A DNA stretch of 64,000 bases, taken from assembly GCA_040219575.1 (NCBI GenBank), contig JAVJSD010000063.1, positions 62,001 through 126,000 of the forward strand. Reading direction: 5' to 3'. Source of the DNA: JAVJSD01 sp040219575. Lineage in GTDB: Bacteria > Planctomycetota > Planctomycetia > Pirellulales > Pirellulaceae. This document shows, piece after piece, positions 29,918 through 39,500 of the stretch. The notes under the pieces are model-generated. The model worked only from the letters and a program-made list of their open reading frames with translations. It made no database searches and had not been told where the DNA came from. How positions within the stretch are numbered: position 1 is the stretch's first letter; the number at the start of each line of letters is the position of its first letter. A program made the translations under genes and the position numbers.

Positions 29918-30142
29918 CCAGTGTGATTGGGCGCGTTGAATTAGGCCACTTGTGTAGGCCAGAATCAAGGCGTTGATCGTCAGGCGATTACTGACGGCCC
30001 CTGCATTGGCTCCGCCTGCTCGGGCGGCCTCGGCTTGGCTTACTCTCCATTCGGCAATGGGCCGCTCGTACTGCTCGTAGGTCTCTGGGCTGCCGTAGAC
30101 GCCGAGGTAGTGATCTTTGCCGTCGATGCGGACGACCGCCGA
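29918..30142 (-). pseudogene. Remnant of a tyrosine integrase N-terminus
   Basis: A 75-codon stretch reads AVVRIDGKDHYLGVYGSPE, then YERPIAEW, then LTINALILAY. This is the typical N-terminal DNA-binding region of planctomycete phage-type integrases (GKxxYLGxxGSPES...YxxLIAEW...LTVxELI). It begins shortly after an in-frame stop and passes into unrelated sequence, and no catalytic domain (R-HXXR-Y) follows, so the gene is broken. It lies 175 bases from the 3' end of tRNA-Arg, which suggests an old insertion at that tRNA. Confidence 0.7.
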
Positions 30143-30316
30143 CCCGAGGCTCGATGACGATAGTGGGACGGGACTCTACCTGATCTGCGTGGCGTTGGCG
30201 GCTCCTTGGTTCTCAGGGATTCTCCGTAGATTACGGAGGAAACGCGAGTCTCAAGGCCGCGCTGCCCGACACGGGCAGGTACGCTAAATCGAGCGTTCAG
30301 CGTAGTTTAGAAGAAG

Positions 30317-30685
<369 letters not shown>

Positions 30686-31186
30686 TTAGCCCGTCGGGTA
30701 TTGCCGGCAGTATTCGTAGAGGGCCATGGCGGCGGCCGTGGCGACATTGTAGCTCAGCGGGCGGCCGTAAACGGGGATTTCCACGGCGTGGTCGAGCAGG
30801 CGCAGCACGTCGTCTTCGATTCCCAGCCGTTCGTGGCCCAGCACCAGCACCGCCCGCCGCGGAAACGCGAAGTGGTGCAGATCCTGCGATTGGTCGGTCT
30901 GCTCCAGCCCGATAAGGGCGTAGCCCTCTTCCTTCAAACGAGCCAACACCGGCGGTAGGCTGCGATGCACGTCGAGCTGGATATGCTCCAGCGCGTCGCG
31001 GGCGATTTCTCGATCGACCTTCGCCGCCCCCGCCGCGATCACGCGCGGCACGCCGCAGCATCCCGCCGCCCGTACGATGCGCGACAGGTTGACTTTGCTG
31101 CGCATCGGCGGGCAGGCCACGATCAACTCACGGGGCTGCGCGAGTTGCGTGGGCGGCTTGTGGCGAATGTGTGTGAAACGGGGCAT
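30686..31186 (-). CDS. SpoU/TrmH-family RNA 2'-O-methyltransferase
   Basis: 166 residues. The SPOUT knot motifs are present: motif 1-like NLSRIVRAAGCCGV, motif 2 AVLVLGHERLGI and motif 3 EIPVYGRPLSYNVATAAAMALYEY. The protein is a single catalytic domain without an N-terminal substrate-binding extension, like TrmL/TrmH short forms. It would transfer a methyl group from SAM to a ribose 2'-OH in tRNA or rRNA; the target cannot be fixed. It is on the same strand as the nearby tRNA gene but not obviously linked to it. Confidence 0.9.
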   Translation of the reverse strand: MPRFTHIRHKPPTQLAQPRELIVACPPMRSKVNLSRIVRAAGCCGVPRVIAAGAAKVDREIARDALEHIQLDVHRSLPPVLARLKEEGYALIGLEQTDQSQDLHHFAFPRRAVLVLGHERLGIEDDVLRLLDHAVEIPVYGRPLSYNVATAAAMALYEYCRQYPTG

Positions 31187-31285
31187 CGGCTCGGCGACGA
31201 CTCAGCGACAATGTGAGACGGAGACCACACGATTATAAACCGCGCGCGTCGCTCATGCGGCAGGGCGCGAATCAGTCGGACTGAA

Positions 31286-31810
31286 TCACGTCGAGCTGTC
31301 CAATTCGATTTCCCAAATGTCGGCGACGAACTCCGGAATCACCTCGCAGGACGCGCGGCGATCGGCCCAGTCGAGAACCTCCCGGCTTCGCGCGACGTCG
31401 GTGCAGAGCCGGTGCGGCAGCGGCGTGATCCCCACGCGGCCGAGGTCGAGACGGTCGGCGTCCCAGCAGGTCTGAATCGTCACGTCGTCGTGGGTCCGCT
31501 CGTGCGTATGCCCCTTGCAGGCCCGATACAGAAGGCGGAACTGGTCATCGCCGAGCTGAAACACGTGCCCCCACAACTCGGCGGCGAAATCGGCGGCCCG
31601 CTGACCGTGCAGGGGATCGGCCGCCTCGCTTTGGCGGCGGGAGTCGTGCAGCACGGCGAACAGCGACACGACCGTCGCGTCGGCGCCCGACTCCTCGGCC
31701 ACGCGGAGGCCGTTCTCCAACACGCGCGCCCAGTGAGCGACGCCGTGCGGACCATCGAGCGGCAGCGAGTATTCGTCGAGCACGGCTTGCAGAATGGGTT
31801 TGAGATTCAT
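31286..31810 (-). CDS. HD-domain protein, putative phosphohydrolase
   Basis: 174 residues. HD-type metal ligands are visible: HGVAHW near residue 22, LHDSRR with the His-Asp pair near residue 55, a further His in the QRAAD region, and CKGHTHERTHDDVTIQTCWDADRLDLGR with the distal Asp. The KGHTHE...WDADRLDL pattern resembles small stand-alone HD proteins annotated as metal-dependent phosphohydrolases. The substrate is unknown. It lies 99 bases upstream of the methyltransferase on the same strand. Confidence 0.8.
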   Translation of the reverse strand: MNLKPILQAVLDEYSLPLDGPHGVAHWARVLENGLRVAEESGADATVVSLFAVLHDSRRQSEAADPLHGQRAADFAAELWGHVFQLGDDQFRLLYRACKGHTHERTHDDVTIQTCWDADRLDLGRVGITPLPHRLCTDVARSREVLDWADRRASCEVIPEFVADIWEIELDSST

Positions 31811-31860
31811 GAGGTGCTGTGCGACTGGCGAATCCGTCGGGAGCGTCCAACAGGTTGTCT

Positions 31861-31879
31861 GGCAGGCAGGATGCCTGCC
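31861..31879. repeat. Palindrome GGCAGGCA-GGA-TGCCTGCC
   Basis: Same eight-base arms as 28330-28348 with a different loop, lying between the divergent HD-protein and symporter genes. It is flanked by CCTACG, a context often seen with this kind of dispersed planctomycete palindrome. Confidence 0.6.
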
Positions 31880-31999
31880 CTACGTGGCTTTCTATCGCGC
31901 CGCCGACGGGGCGGCTACAATGCCGCTCCTCGTCGCGATTGCAGGTGAACGTTCACTGTACATGCGACCGACGAGCACATCCGTCTTTCACGCTTTGCC

Positions 32000-33571
32000 A
32001 TGCATCCGCTCGATTTCGCCGCCATCGCCGTCTATCTGCTCGTGATCCTCGCCCTGGGCGTGGTGTTCGGGCGGCATCAGTCGCGGCGGGAGTTCTTCAT
32101 GGCCGGGCGGTCGATGGGTTGGCTGACGGTCGGGCTGAGCGTGATGGCGACGCTGTTTTCCTCGAACAGTTTCGTATTCTATCCCTCGGCCGCCTTCGGC
32201 GAGAGCCTGCGGATCGGGCTGTCGCTGGTGGCGTTCACATTGATGACGCCGATCGTCATCTGGGTGTTCATCCCGGTCTATGCGCGGCTCAATGTGGAGA
32301 CGGCCTACGAGTATCTGGAGAAGCGGTTTCACGTTTCGGTTCGCGCGCTGGCCAGCGGCTTGTTTGTGCTGTTGCGGATTGGCTGGATGGCCTCGGCGAC
32401 GTACGCGGCGTCGGTGGTGGTGGCCAACGTGGCGGGCGTCTCGCAGGTGACGGTCATCGTCGCCCTGGGGACCGCTTCGATCGGATACACCATGCTCGGC
32501 GGACTGCGGGCGGTGATGTGGACCGACGTCGTGCAGTTCTTCGTGTTCGCCACCACAATCTTCGCCACGTTGGCGTTGATTCTGATGCAAGGCGACACGA
32601 CGGTCACGGAGGTATTCCATACGTACTTCGACGGCCGTGAAGGCCTAGTGGTCGATTTCACCCCGTCGATGACCCTCAGCAACGGGAGTTGGGTGATCCT
32701 GATCGGCGTCTTCCTCGAGGGATTGTCGGCCTTCGGCGTCGACCAGGTGGCGGTGCAGCGCTACCTCTCGGCGCGCTCCGAGCGGACGTCGCAATTGGGG
32801 GCCGCCTTGAATCTGGGGGCGATGTGGTTTGTGCTGCCGGCCTTGCTGATGATCGGCGTCGGCCTGTACGCCTACTTCACGCATCATCCCTCGGAACTGG
32901 GCGAGGGGAGCCTGGCGGAGATCTTCGCCAATCATCCCAAGCCGAAAGACTTCGCCGACGAGGCGATGCCGACCTTCGCCCGACTGCACTTTCCACCGGG
33001 ACTGGCGGGACTATTCCTGGCGGCGTTGATGGCGGCGATCATGTCGAGCATCGATTCCGGCATCCACAGCGTCACCACGGCGTTGACGGTCGATTTTCGC
33101 GATCGGCTGTTGCCGCAATTGCGCCCGCGGACGCCGCGGGGTGAATTGATTTTTATCCGCTCGACGGTCGTGGTCATCGGGGCGCTGGCGATCACGCTGG
33201 CCTGTTTCGTCGAGCCCCTTGGCAACGTGTTCGACATCGGCAAGAAACTGACCGCGGCCTTTGGCGGCCCGCTGTTGGCGATCTTCATCCTGGCGCTGTT
33301 CTCCCGACGGGCGACGTCGCTGGGCGTGCTGGTGAGCGTAGCGGCCGCCACTGGGACGACGCTGTACCTGATGTACTCTCAAACGGAATGGTTCTCGGTC
33401 TGGTTCTGGCCCGTCGGTTTCGGACTGGCCCTGGTGTTGGGATTTGTGCTGAGCTTTCTCCAGGCGGAGCGTCCGACAAAGTACACTTACTGGCAAATCA
33501 TCCGCAAACCCCCGAAGAAAGGGTTCGATGAGATTCCACGAGATGACTTCGGCCCGCCTGGCGTCGATTGA
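32000..33571 (+). CDS. Sodium:solute symporter (SSS family)
   Basis: 523 residues with about 13 membrane helices. The N-terminus (FAAIAVYLLVILALGVVFG) runs into the family motif FFMAGRSMGWLTVGLSVMATLFSSNSFVFYP. Later come TMLGGLRAVMWTDVVQF and AFGVDQVAVQRYLSARSE, matching the SSS signature (GGxxAVxWTDxxQ...DQxxVQRxL). MAAIMSSIDSGIHSVTTALTVDF is the helix 8 region with the sodium-site Ser residues. It imports an organic solute with Na+. The gene overlaps the downstream creatininase-family gene by 44 bases, so the substrate may be an amide that the enzyme hydrolyses, an inference from context. Confidence 0.92.
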   Translation: MHPLDFAAIAVYLLVILALGVVFGRHQSRREFFMAGRSMGWLTVGLSVMATLFSSNSFVFYPSAAFGESLRIGLSLVAFTLMTPIVIWVFIPVYARLNVETAYEYLEKRFHVSVRALASGLFVLLRIGWMASATYAASVVVANVAGVSQVTVIVALGTASIGYTMLGGLRAVMWTDVVQFFVFATTIFATLALILMQGDTTVTEVFHTYFDGREGLVVDFTPSMTLSNGSWVILIGVFLEGLSAFGVDQVAVQRYLSARSERTSQLGAALNLGAMWFVLPALLMIGVGLYAYFTHHPSELGEGSLAEIFANHPKPKDFADEAMPTFARLHFPPGLAGLFLAALMAAIMSSIDSGIHSVTTALTVDFRDRLLPQLRPRTPRGELIFIRSTVVVIGALAITLACFVEPLGNVFDIGKKLTAAFGGPLLAIFILALFSRRATSLGVLVSVAAATGTTLYLMYSQTEWFSVWFWPVGFGLALVLGFVLSFLQAERPTKYTYWQIIRKPPKKGFDEIPRDDFGPPGVD

Positions 33572-34310
33572 CCGCGTTCAAACCGTCGCGGTGGTTCCGA
33601 TCGCCGCCGTCGAGCAACACGGCCCGCATATGCCGACGGGCACCGACTACTTCCTGTGCACGGCGGTGGTCGAGGCGCTCGAGACGCGACGACCGCACAA
33701 CGTGCTGCTGACGCCCACTTTGTGGCTGGGCGCCAGTTCCCATCACCTGCGGTACGGTGCAACGCTCGACGCGGGGCTCGACAACTACGTCGCCACGCTG
33801 TGCGACGTCGGCCAGTCGCTGCTGGACGACGGATTCCGGCGAGTGCTGTTCGTCAACGGTCACGGCGGCAACGTCGATCCGTTGCGCGTGGCGCTGCGGC
33901 AGTTGCAGCCCGCCTATCCCGACGCATTGTTGGCGGGAGGCTCCTATTGGTCCGTAGCCGACGACTGCATTCGAGACGTGTTGGAGGGCGACCACAAATT
34001 CGTGGGACACGCCTGTGAGTTCGAAACCTCGATGATGCTGCACGTGCGGCCGGAGCTGGTCGCGCGGGAGTTGCTCGCCGACGCGGGGCAGCTGGTGACC
34101 GACAACATCGACGGCGTGTTCGTCAGTCGCGACATGCGGCAGCGCACACGACAGGGCTACACCGGCCGCCCCGATCTGGCGACCGCCGAGAAGGGGAAGC
34201 TGCTGCTCGACGGCGTCGTCGACCGGTTGGCGACGCTGTTGGAGAAACTCCTTGCCGAACCGTTGGCGGCGGACTACGAGGACTTTGTCGGCGACGAGGA
34301 CGGATCATGA
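33528..34310 (+). CDS. Creatininase-family amidohydrolase
   Basis: 260 residues. The family motifs are complete: PIAAVEQHGPHMPTGTD (Glu29, His31, His34, Asp40), NGHGGN (His112) and GHACEFETSMM (Glu164). These provide the two-metal site that hydrolyses cyclic amides or formamides such as creatinine or FAPy derivatives. The exact substrate is not readable. It begins inside the 3' end of the symporter gene (44-base overlap in a different frame), which implies one transcript and coupled translation. Confidence 0.9.
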   Translation: MRFHEMTSARLASIDRVQTVAVVPIAAVEQHGPHMPTGTDYFLCTAVVEALETRRPHNVLLTPTLWLGASSHHLRYGATLDAGLDNYVATLCDVGQSLLDDGFRRVLFVNGHGGNVDPLRVALRQLQPAYPDALLAGGSYWSVADDCIRDVLEGDHKFVGHACEFETSMMLHVRPELVARELLADAGQLVTDNIDGVFVSRDMRQRTRQGYTGRPDLATAEKGKLLLDGVVDRLATLLEKLLAEPLAADYEDFVGDEDGS

Positions 34311-34488
34311 CGCGGCATCTTCAGTCCTCGCTGACGCAACAGGTTCGCTGAGTGCGTTGCGACAGCAAGGGGGAGTCATTTCGGCAGAACGATGTCGTCC
34401 GTTTCCCGCGAGGTTCGATCCAGGGTAGATTGGGTATCGACCTGGACGGGCGATGGCGCCCCGCCGCCGATCAACGAGCGAGGAAACG

Positions 34489-36477
34489 ATGCAAATCGAA
34501 TTCGACCGACTGCGCAAGCCAGTTTTACTCTTGGCCTGCGCGATCTTGCTGGGCGCGGCCGGCGACGCTCGATCGCAATCGTCGCCGCCGCAGGACGCCA
34601 AGCCGGGTTTCCGCCAGCCGGATCGCGAGGCGTTTCCCGACCTCTATGTCTGGACGGATACCTGCAATGTGTACGTGTTGCGCGAGGGCGACGCGGCGCT
34701 GCTGATCGATCTCGGCGACGGAAGTCTGCTGCCGCAACTCGAAAGAATCGGCGTCAAGCGCGTCGAGTGGCTGCTGCTGACGCATCATCACCGTGAACAG
34801 TGCCAGGGAATCGATCGCCTCGATCGCGAGGCGACCAAGGTGGCGGCGCCGGAGGCCGAGCGGGAACTACTGGAGAAGCCGACCGAGTTTCGCAAGTGGC
34901 GCCCCACGCTGGGCGACAAGTACTCGGTCTACGGCGCCAGCTACGCGCGGCCGCCAAGTCGGCCGATTGTGCTCGACAAGTCGTTCGAGTCAGGCGACGT
35001 TTTTAAATGGGGCGGCTACGAATTGCATTGCCTCTCGACGCCGGGACACTCGCCCGGAAGCATGACGTACGTGCTGCGCAGGGGCGGCAAAACGATCGCC
35101 TTCACGGGCGGCGTGATGCATAACGGGGCCCGGATGACGACCTGGTTCGATACGGAATGGGACTACGGCTTCGCCAAGGGCGTCGATACGCTGATCGCGT
35201 CGGTCGAAAGTCTTCTCGAGGAGAATCTCGACCTGGCATTGCCTTCGCAGGGACCCACGATTCGCAATGCACACGCTCAACTCGCAACGTATCGCGACAA
35301 GCTCACCGCGTTCCGCCAAAGCTACGTCCGCGGCTACAACGTATTCGACTCGACGGAAGAGCAGCGCGACGCGATCTCCAAACCGACCGCCGTGCCGCTG
35401 ATCAATCAGGTGACGCCGCACCTGTACAAGCTGAGCCACAAAACCAAGGGCAAGAACTTCGCCATCATCATTTCCGACAGCGGCCGGGGGCTGATCCTCG
35501 ACTGTGGGCTGTTCCCCGAAGCGATGCTCGACGAAATCATCGTCGGCCTGCGGGAGCACATGGGCCTGAAGCAGATCGACGCATTTTGGATCTCGCACAT
35601 GCACGGCGATCATTTCCTGCTCGGCCCAACGCTCAAGCGGAAGTACGGCGCCGAAGCATGGACGCTCGACCGGATCGTCGACAAGTGCGAACATCCGCGG
35701 CGCTACGACTACGCCGCCCTGGTGTCGGCCTATCGCGACGGTTTCGACGGCATGAAGATCGAAAAGGCCTTTCGCGACGGCGAAACTGTCGAGTGGGAAG
35801 GCTACACGATCCACGTCGACTGGATGCCGGGACAGACCGAATTCGGCTGCTGCCTGTGGCTCGAGCTCGACGGCAAGCGAATCGCCTTCACGGGCGACAA
35901 CCTGTTCGGCGACGCGCAGGACGAGAAGCAGAACGGCCACGAGGCGGTGGTCGCCCGCAACAGCGCCATCTTCGAGGAGGGATACTACCTGGGCAGCAAG
36001 TACCTCAAACAGCTGAAGCCCGACATCGTCATGGGAAGCCACTCCTACGTGATGCACGATCCGGCGGCGTTTCTGGCGCGGTACCACGCGTGGTCGAAGG
36101 AGATTATTGCGTTGTATCGCGGCTTGCTCCCGGATGAGGACTACGAGTATCTGTTCGACCCCTACTGGGTGTCCGCCTATCCCTACCGCGTCGATCTCAG
36201 CCAGCGCGATTCCCAGACGGTGACGGTCACGGTCCGCAACTTCCGCAATGCTCCGCAACGTCACCGCGTCGCACTGAAGCCGCCTCCCGGCGTGACCGCC
36301 ACACCGGCCGTGCTGGAGGGAACCGTCGAGGCGGAAAGCCGCGAAGCGTACGAGGTGCAACTCCGCGTCGACCGCTCAACAGTTCCAGCGGGCGTGCAGA
36401 TCGTTCCTTTCGACATCACGCTCGACGGAAGGCGCTACGGCGAGATGTTCGACTTTCTCATCAAGGCGCGGGAGTAG
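34489..36477 (+). CDS. Exported double metallo-beta-lactamase-fold protein
   Basis: 662 residues from ATG 34489, with GAGGAA just upstream. A signal peptide (about 1-29) is followed by two MBL domains. The first (about 55-280) has LLLTHHHREQCQG, where the canonical HXHXDH reads H99-X-H101-X-E103-Q104, plus TPGHSPGSM. The second (about 305-560) has WISHMHGDHF with intact HXHXDH (370-375), but MPGQTEF has Gln449 in place of the usual His, then FTGDNLFGD and MGSHSYV. A C-terminal beta domain (from about 575) looks like an Ig-type module. It is probably a periplasmic or secreted hydrolase; the substrate is unknown. Confidence 0.82.
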   Translation: MQIEFDRLRKPVLLLACAILLGAAGDARSQSSPPQDAKPGFRQPDREAFPDLYVWTDTCNVYVLREGDAALLIDLGDGSLLPQLERIGVKRVEWLLLTHHHREQCQGIDRLDREATKVAAPEAERELLEKPTEFRKWRPTLGDKYSVYGASYARPPSRPIVLDKSFESGDVFKWGGYELHCLSTPGHSPGSMTYVLRRGGKTIAFTGGVMHNGARMTTWFDTEWDYGFAKGVDTLIASVESLLEENLDLALPSQGPTIRNAHAQLATYRDKLTAFRQSYVRGYNVFDSTEEQRDAISKPTAVPLINQVTPHLYKLSHKTKGKNFAIIISDSGRGLILDCGLFPEAMLDEIIVGLREHMGLKQIDAFWISHMHGDHFLLGPTLKRKYGAEAWTLDRIVDKCEHPRRYDYAALVSAYRDGFDGMKIEKAFRDGETVEWEGYTIHVDWMPGQTEFGCCLWLELDGKRIAFTGDNLFGDAQDEKQNGHEAVVARNSAIFEEGYYLGSKYLKQLKPDIVMGSHSYVMHDPAAFLARYHAWSKEIIALYRGLLPDEDYEYLFDPYWVSAYPYRVDLSQRDSQTVTVTVRNFRNAPQRHRVALKPPPGVTATPAVLEGTVEAESREAYEVQLRVDRSTVPAGVQIVPFDITLDGRRYGEMFDFLIKARE

Positions 36478-36519
36478 GGAATAGATCGAAGCTTTGTCTC
36501 GATCGCAATGGTCGGACGA

Positions 36520-39500
36520 TCAGTTCGCCCATTCGTCGAGCAGTTCCAGCAGGGCCTGGTCGTTGTCGTCGTCGGCCGTCGCGCCGCCGATGAGCAGGTC
36601 GCGTCCGCGGCCTCCCAGCAGCCAGTCCCGGCCTAAACCGCCGATCAACACGTCGCGCCCGCCGCCGCCGGCGAGGTAGTCGTCGCCGTCGCCCCCCACG
36701 AGTACGTCGTTTCCGGCCATGCCAAACAGACGGTCGCGTCCCGCGCCGCCGCGGACAAGGTCATCGCCCCGACCGCCGATCAAGAAATCGTCGCCCGCAC
36801 CTCCGTTGAGGATCGACGGGATGTGGACGCCGCCGGTGAGCGCCACCAGATCGTCTCCGCCGCCGGCGGTCACGTAGATGCTCGTGATCTGGTCGGCCTC
36901 GAAGATTTGAGACCGCCATGGCCACGGCAGAAAGTTGGCGACGACCCGGAGGTGGTTGCGGCCCCAACGCGTGACAACGATCTGATCGCCGCCTTCGGTC
37001 CCGACGATTTGCAGGACGCCGTTGTTGATCCCGGCGCCGATGACCGCCGCGTCGGTCGTCGCGGAATCGGAGTCGTCGTCGTCGAGCACCGAGACCGTGA
37101 TCTCGAACACGCCACCCTGTTGGTAGCTGTGGCCTCCGGAGATTGAGCCGTCGTGCTCGTTGACGACCCCCGCGGAGGTTGCGCCGTCGCCCCAATGGAT
37201 GACGGCCGTGTGCACGTCGTCCCCATCCGCGTCGGTGAAGATTGCAGTGATCGTCACGGTTTGACCGGGGAAAACCGCCGCTTCCGGCGGGGAGTTCGTC
37301 GAGAGCGAGACGATCTCCGGCGGGTGGTTCACGCTCGGCAGGGTGGCAATCGTGATGTACAGCACCCCGGAGAGCGGCGATATATTGCCGGCGGCGTCTT
37401 CCGCGCTGGCGGTGATGCTGTGGACCCCCTCACTCAATTCGCCGCTGGTGATCGTCCAATCTCCCGAAGCGTTGGCGACCGTGGCCCCTAAAGCCGTCGT
37501 CCCCTCCCAGAGCGTAACGAGACTGCCAGGTTCGGCGGCGCCGTGGAACGTGGGTGTGACATCGGACGTGACGTCGTCGCTGTCGGATTCGCCGGTGTCG
37601 CTCGCCGAATCGAGGTCCGGCGTCGATGGCGTCGCGATCGTTGTATCGACGACAATGTCGAGAGCCGACGAGGCGGGGCTCGTCTGACCGAACAGCGTAA
37701 CGGTCGCCGTGATCGAATGGACGCCGTCGCCTAGCACACTGCTTGTCAGGCTCCACAATCCCGACACATCAGCGGTCGTCGTGCCCAGGGACACGACGCC
37801 ATCGAACACCTCGACAAGCCCTCCGGGGGCCGCCGCGCCCGCGAACGTCGGCGTGTTCTCGAATGTGAGATCGTCGCCATCGCTCACGCCCGAGTCGCTG
37901 GCAGAGACCAGATCCGGCGTTGTCGGGCTGTCGGGAACGTCGTTATCTTCAACCACGGCGGCGACATCCGCGACCGCGGCGCCGTCGAAAGTCGCGTCGC
38001 TGCTGGCTGAGAGATGTGTGACCATTCCGACGTGCAGTCCTTCAACCGATGCATCGTCAACCGCCGAAACGACGACGGTTTGCGGCAGGCTCCAATTGCC
38101 GGCGGTGAAAGTAAGCATGGAGACGGAGACGTCGAGTTGAGAGTCGGGCGAGACCGTCACGACAACGTCGCCGCTGGGCGCCGTCGAGCCGCTCAATACC
38201 ACGCTGTACGTCGCCGAGCCGCCGTCTTCGGAGACCGCAACACCGGCCGGTTCGATATTGACGGGCGACGCCGTCGAATACACGACCAGCTTCAAGTCCG
38301 TGGGGCTGAACACCGGCCGCAAGAACAGTCCGCCTCCGAGGTCGAGGCCGTTGATCGAACTGAACGAGCCGGTGCGACTGGCGAACGTCATGACTTGAAA
38401 CACGTCGCCGGGGCGCGGCGTGAAACCACCGATCAGGCTCACGTTCAACGGACCGCTGAGAGCCGCGCCGCCCGCGACATGGAGTTGGTCGAAATCAACC
38501 CCCGGCTGTCTGCCGCCGAGTTCAATGTTGAGCGTGGCGTTGGCGTAGTCGCCCTCGACAAACAGCGCCCCTGCGGACATCCCGGGGTTCACACTGCTGT
38601 TGGCGTTGGTTGCCGTTACATCAGCCGTGACGTCGCCAGTCCCGAACAAATCGCTGTTGAGGAGCCTCAGCGTGCCTCCGCCGGTCACTTGTCCGGGAGC
38701 CATGTTGGTGAACTCGCCGTTGCTAACGGTCAGCGTGCGACCGGACTCGACGTCGACCGCGCCCTGATTGACGTAGACGGCGCCCGATTTGTTGAACGTG
38801 GTGTTCGCATGCACCTGCAGCAGGCCGTGGTTGTCGATATCGGCCATGACGGTCCGCGATCCTCCAGCGCCGGCGTTGATAGCGATCGTTCCTTCGTTTT
38901 GAACCGAACCGGTCAAGAGCGTCAACGCGGCGGCGCTCGCCGAAGTGGAGTCGAGCATGAGCAGGCCGTGATTGACGAACCCACCGGCGGCCGTCACGGT
39001 GGCGAACGACCCGCCGCCGGCCGACACGTTGACCGTTTGCGCCGCGGCGATGTCGCCGCTGAGTGTGCTGCTGCCGCGAAGGTCGAATTCGCCGGCGCCG
39101 GTCGAGCTTGCGCCCAGATTCAAGGCCGACGCGATGAGCAGCGGCGCGTCACCGCTTACCGCACCGCCATCGAAGTTGAACTCGTCGCCGTTCATCGTCA
39201 GGCCGCCGTCGATCACGAGCGAGCCGGCCGCTTGCGTGAAGACGCTGCCGGGGCCGAACGTGAGGTCCGCGCCGGCGGCGATCGTGACCGCGCTGTTGTT
39301 GGTGAACTCCCCGCCGCTCTTGCTGAGTTGCGTGCTGCGGTTGAACTGCACGACGCCATTGTTGATCACGTCGGCGGAGATTTTTCGCTGTCCCGCGGAG
39401 GTATCGCTGACGATCAACTGACCTTCGTTGTAGAGCACGCCGCTGGTCACGTTCAGACTGGCGCCGCTGCTTCCCAGCCCGTCGAGAACGATCAGTCCGT

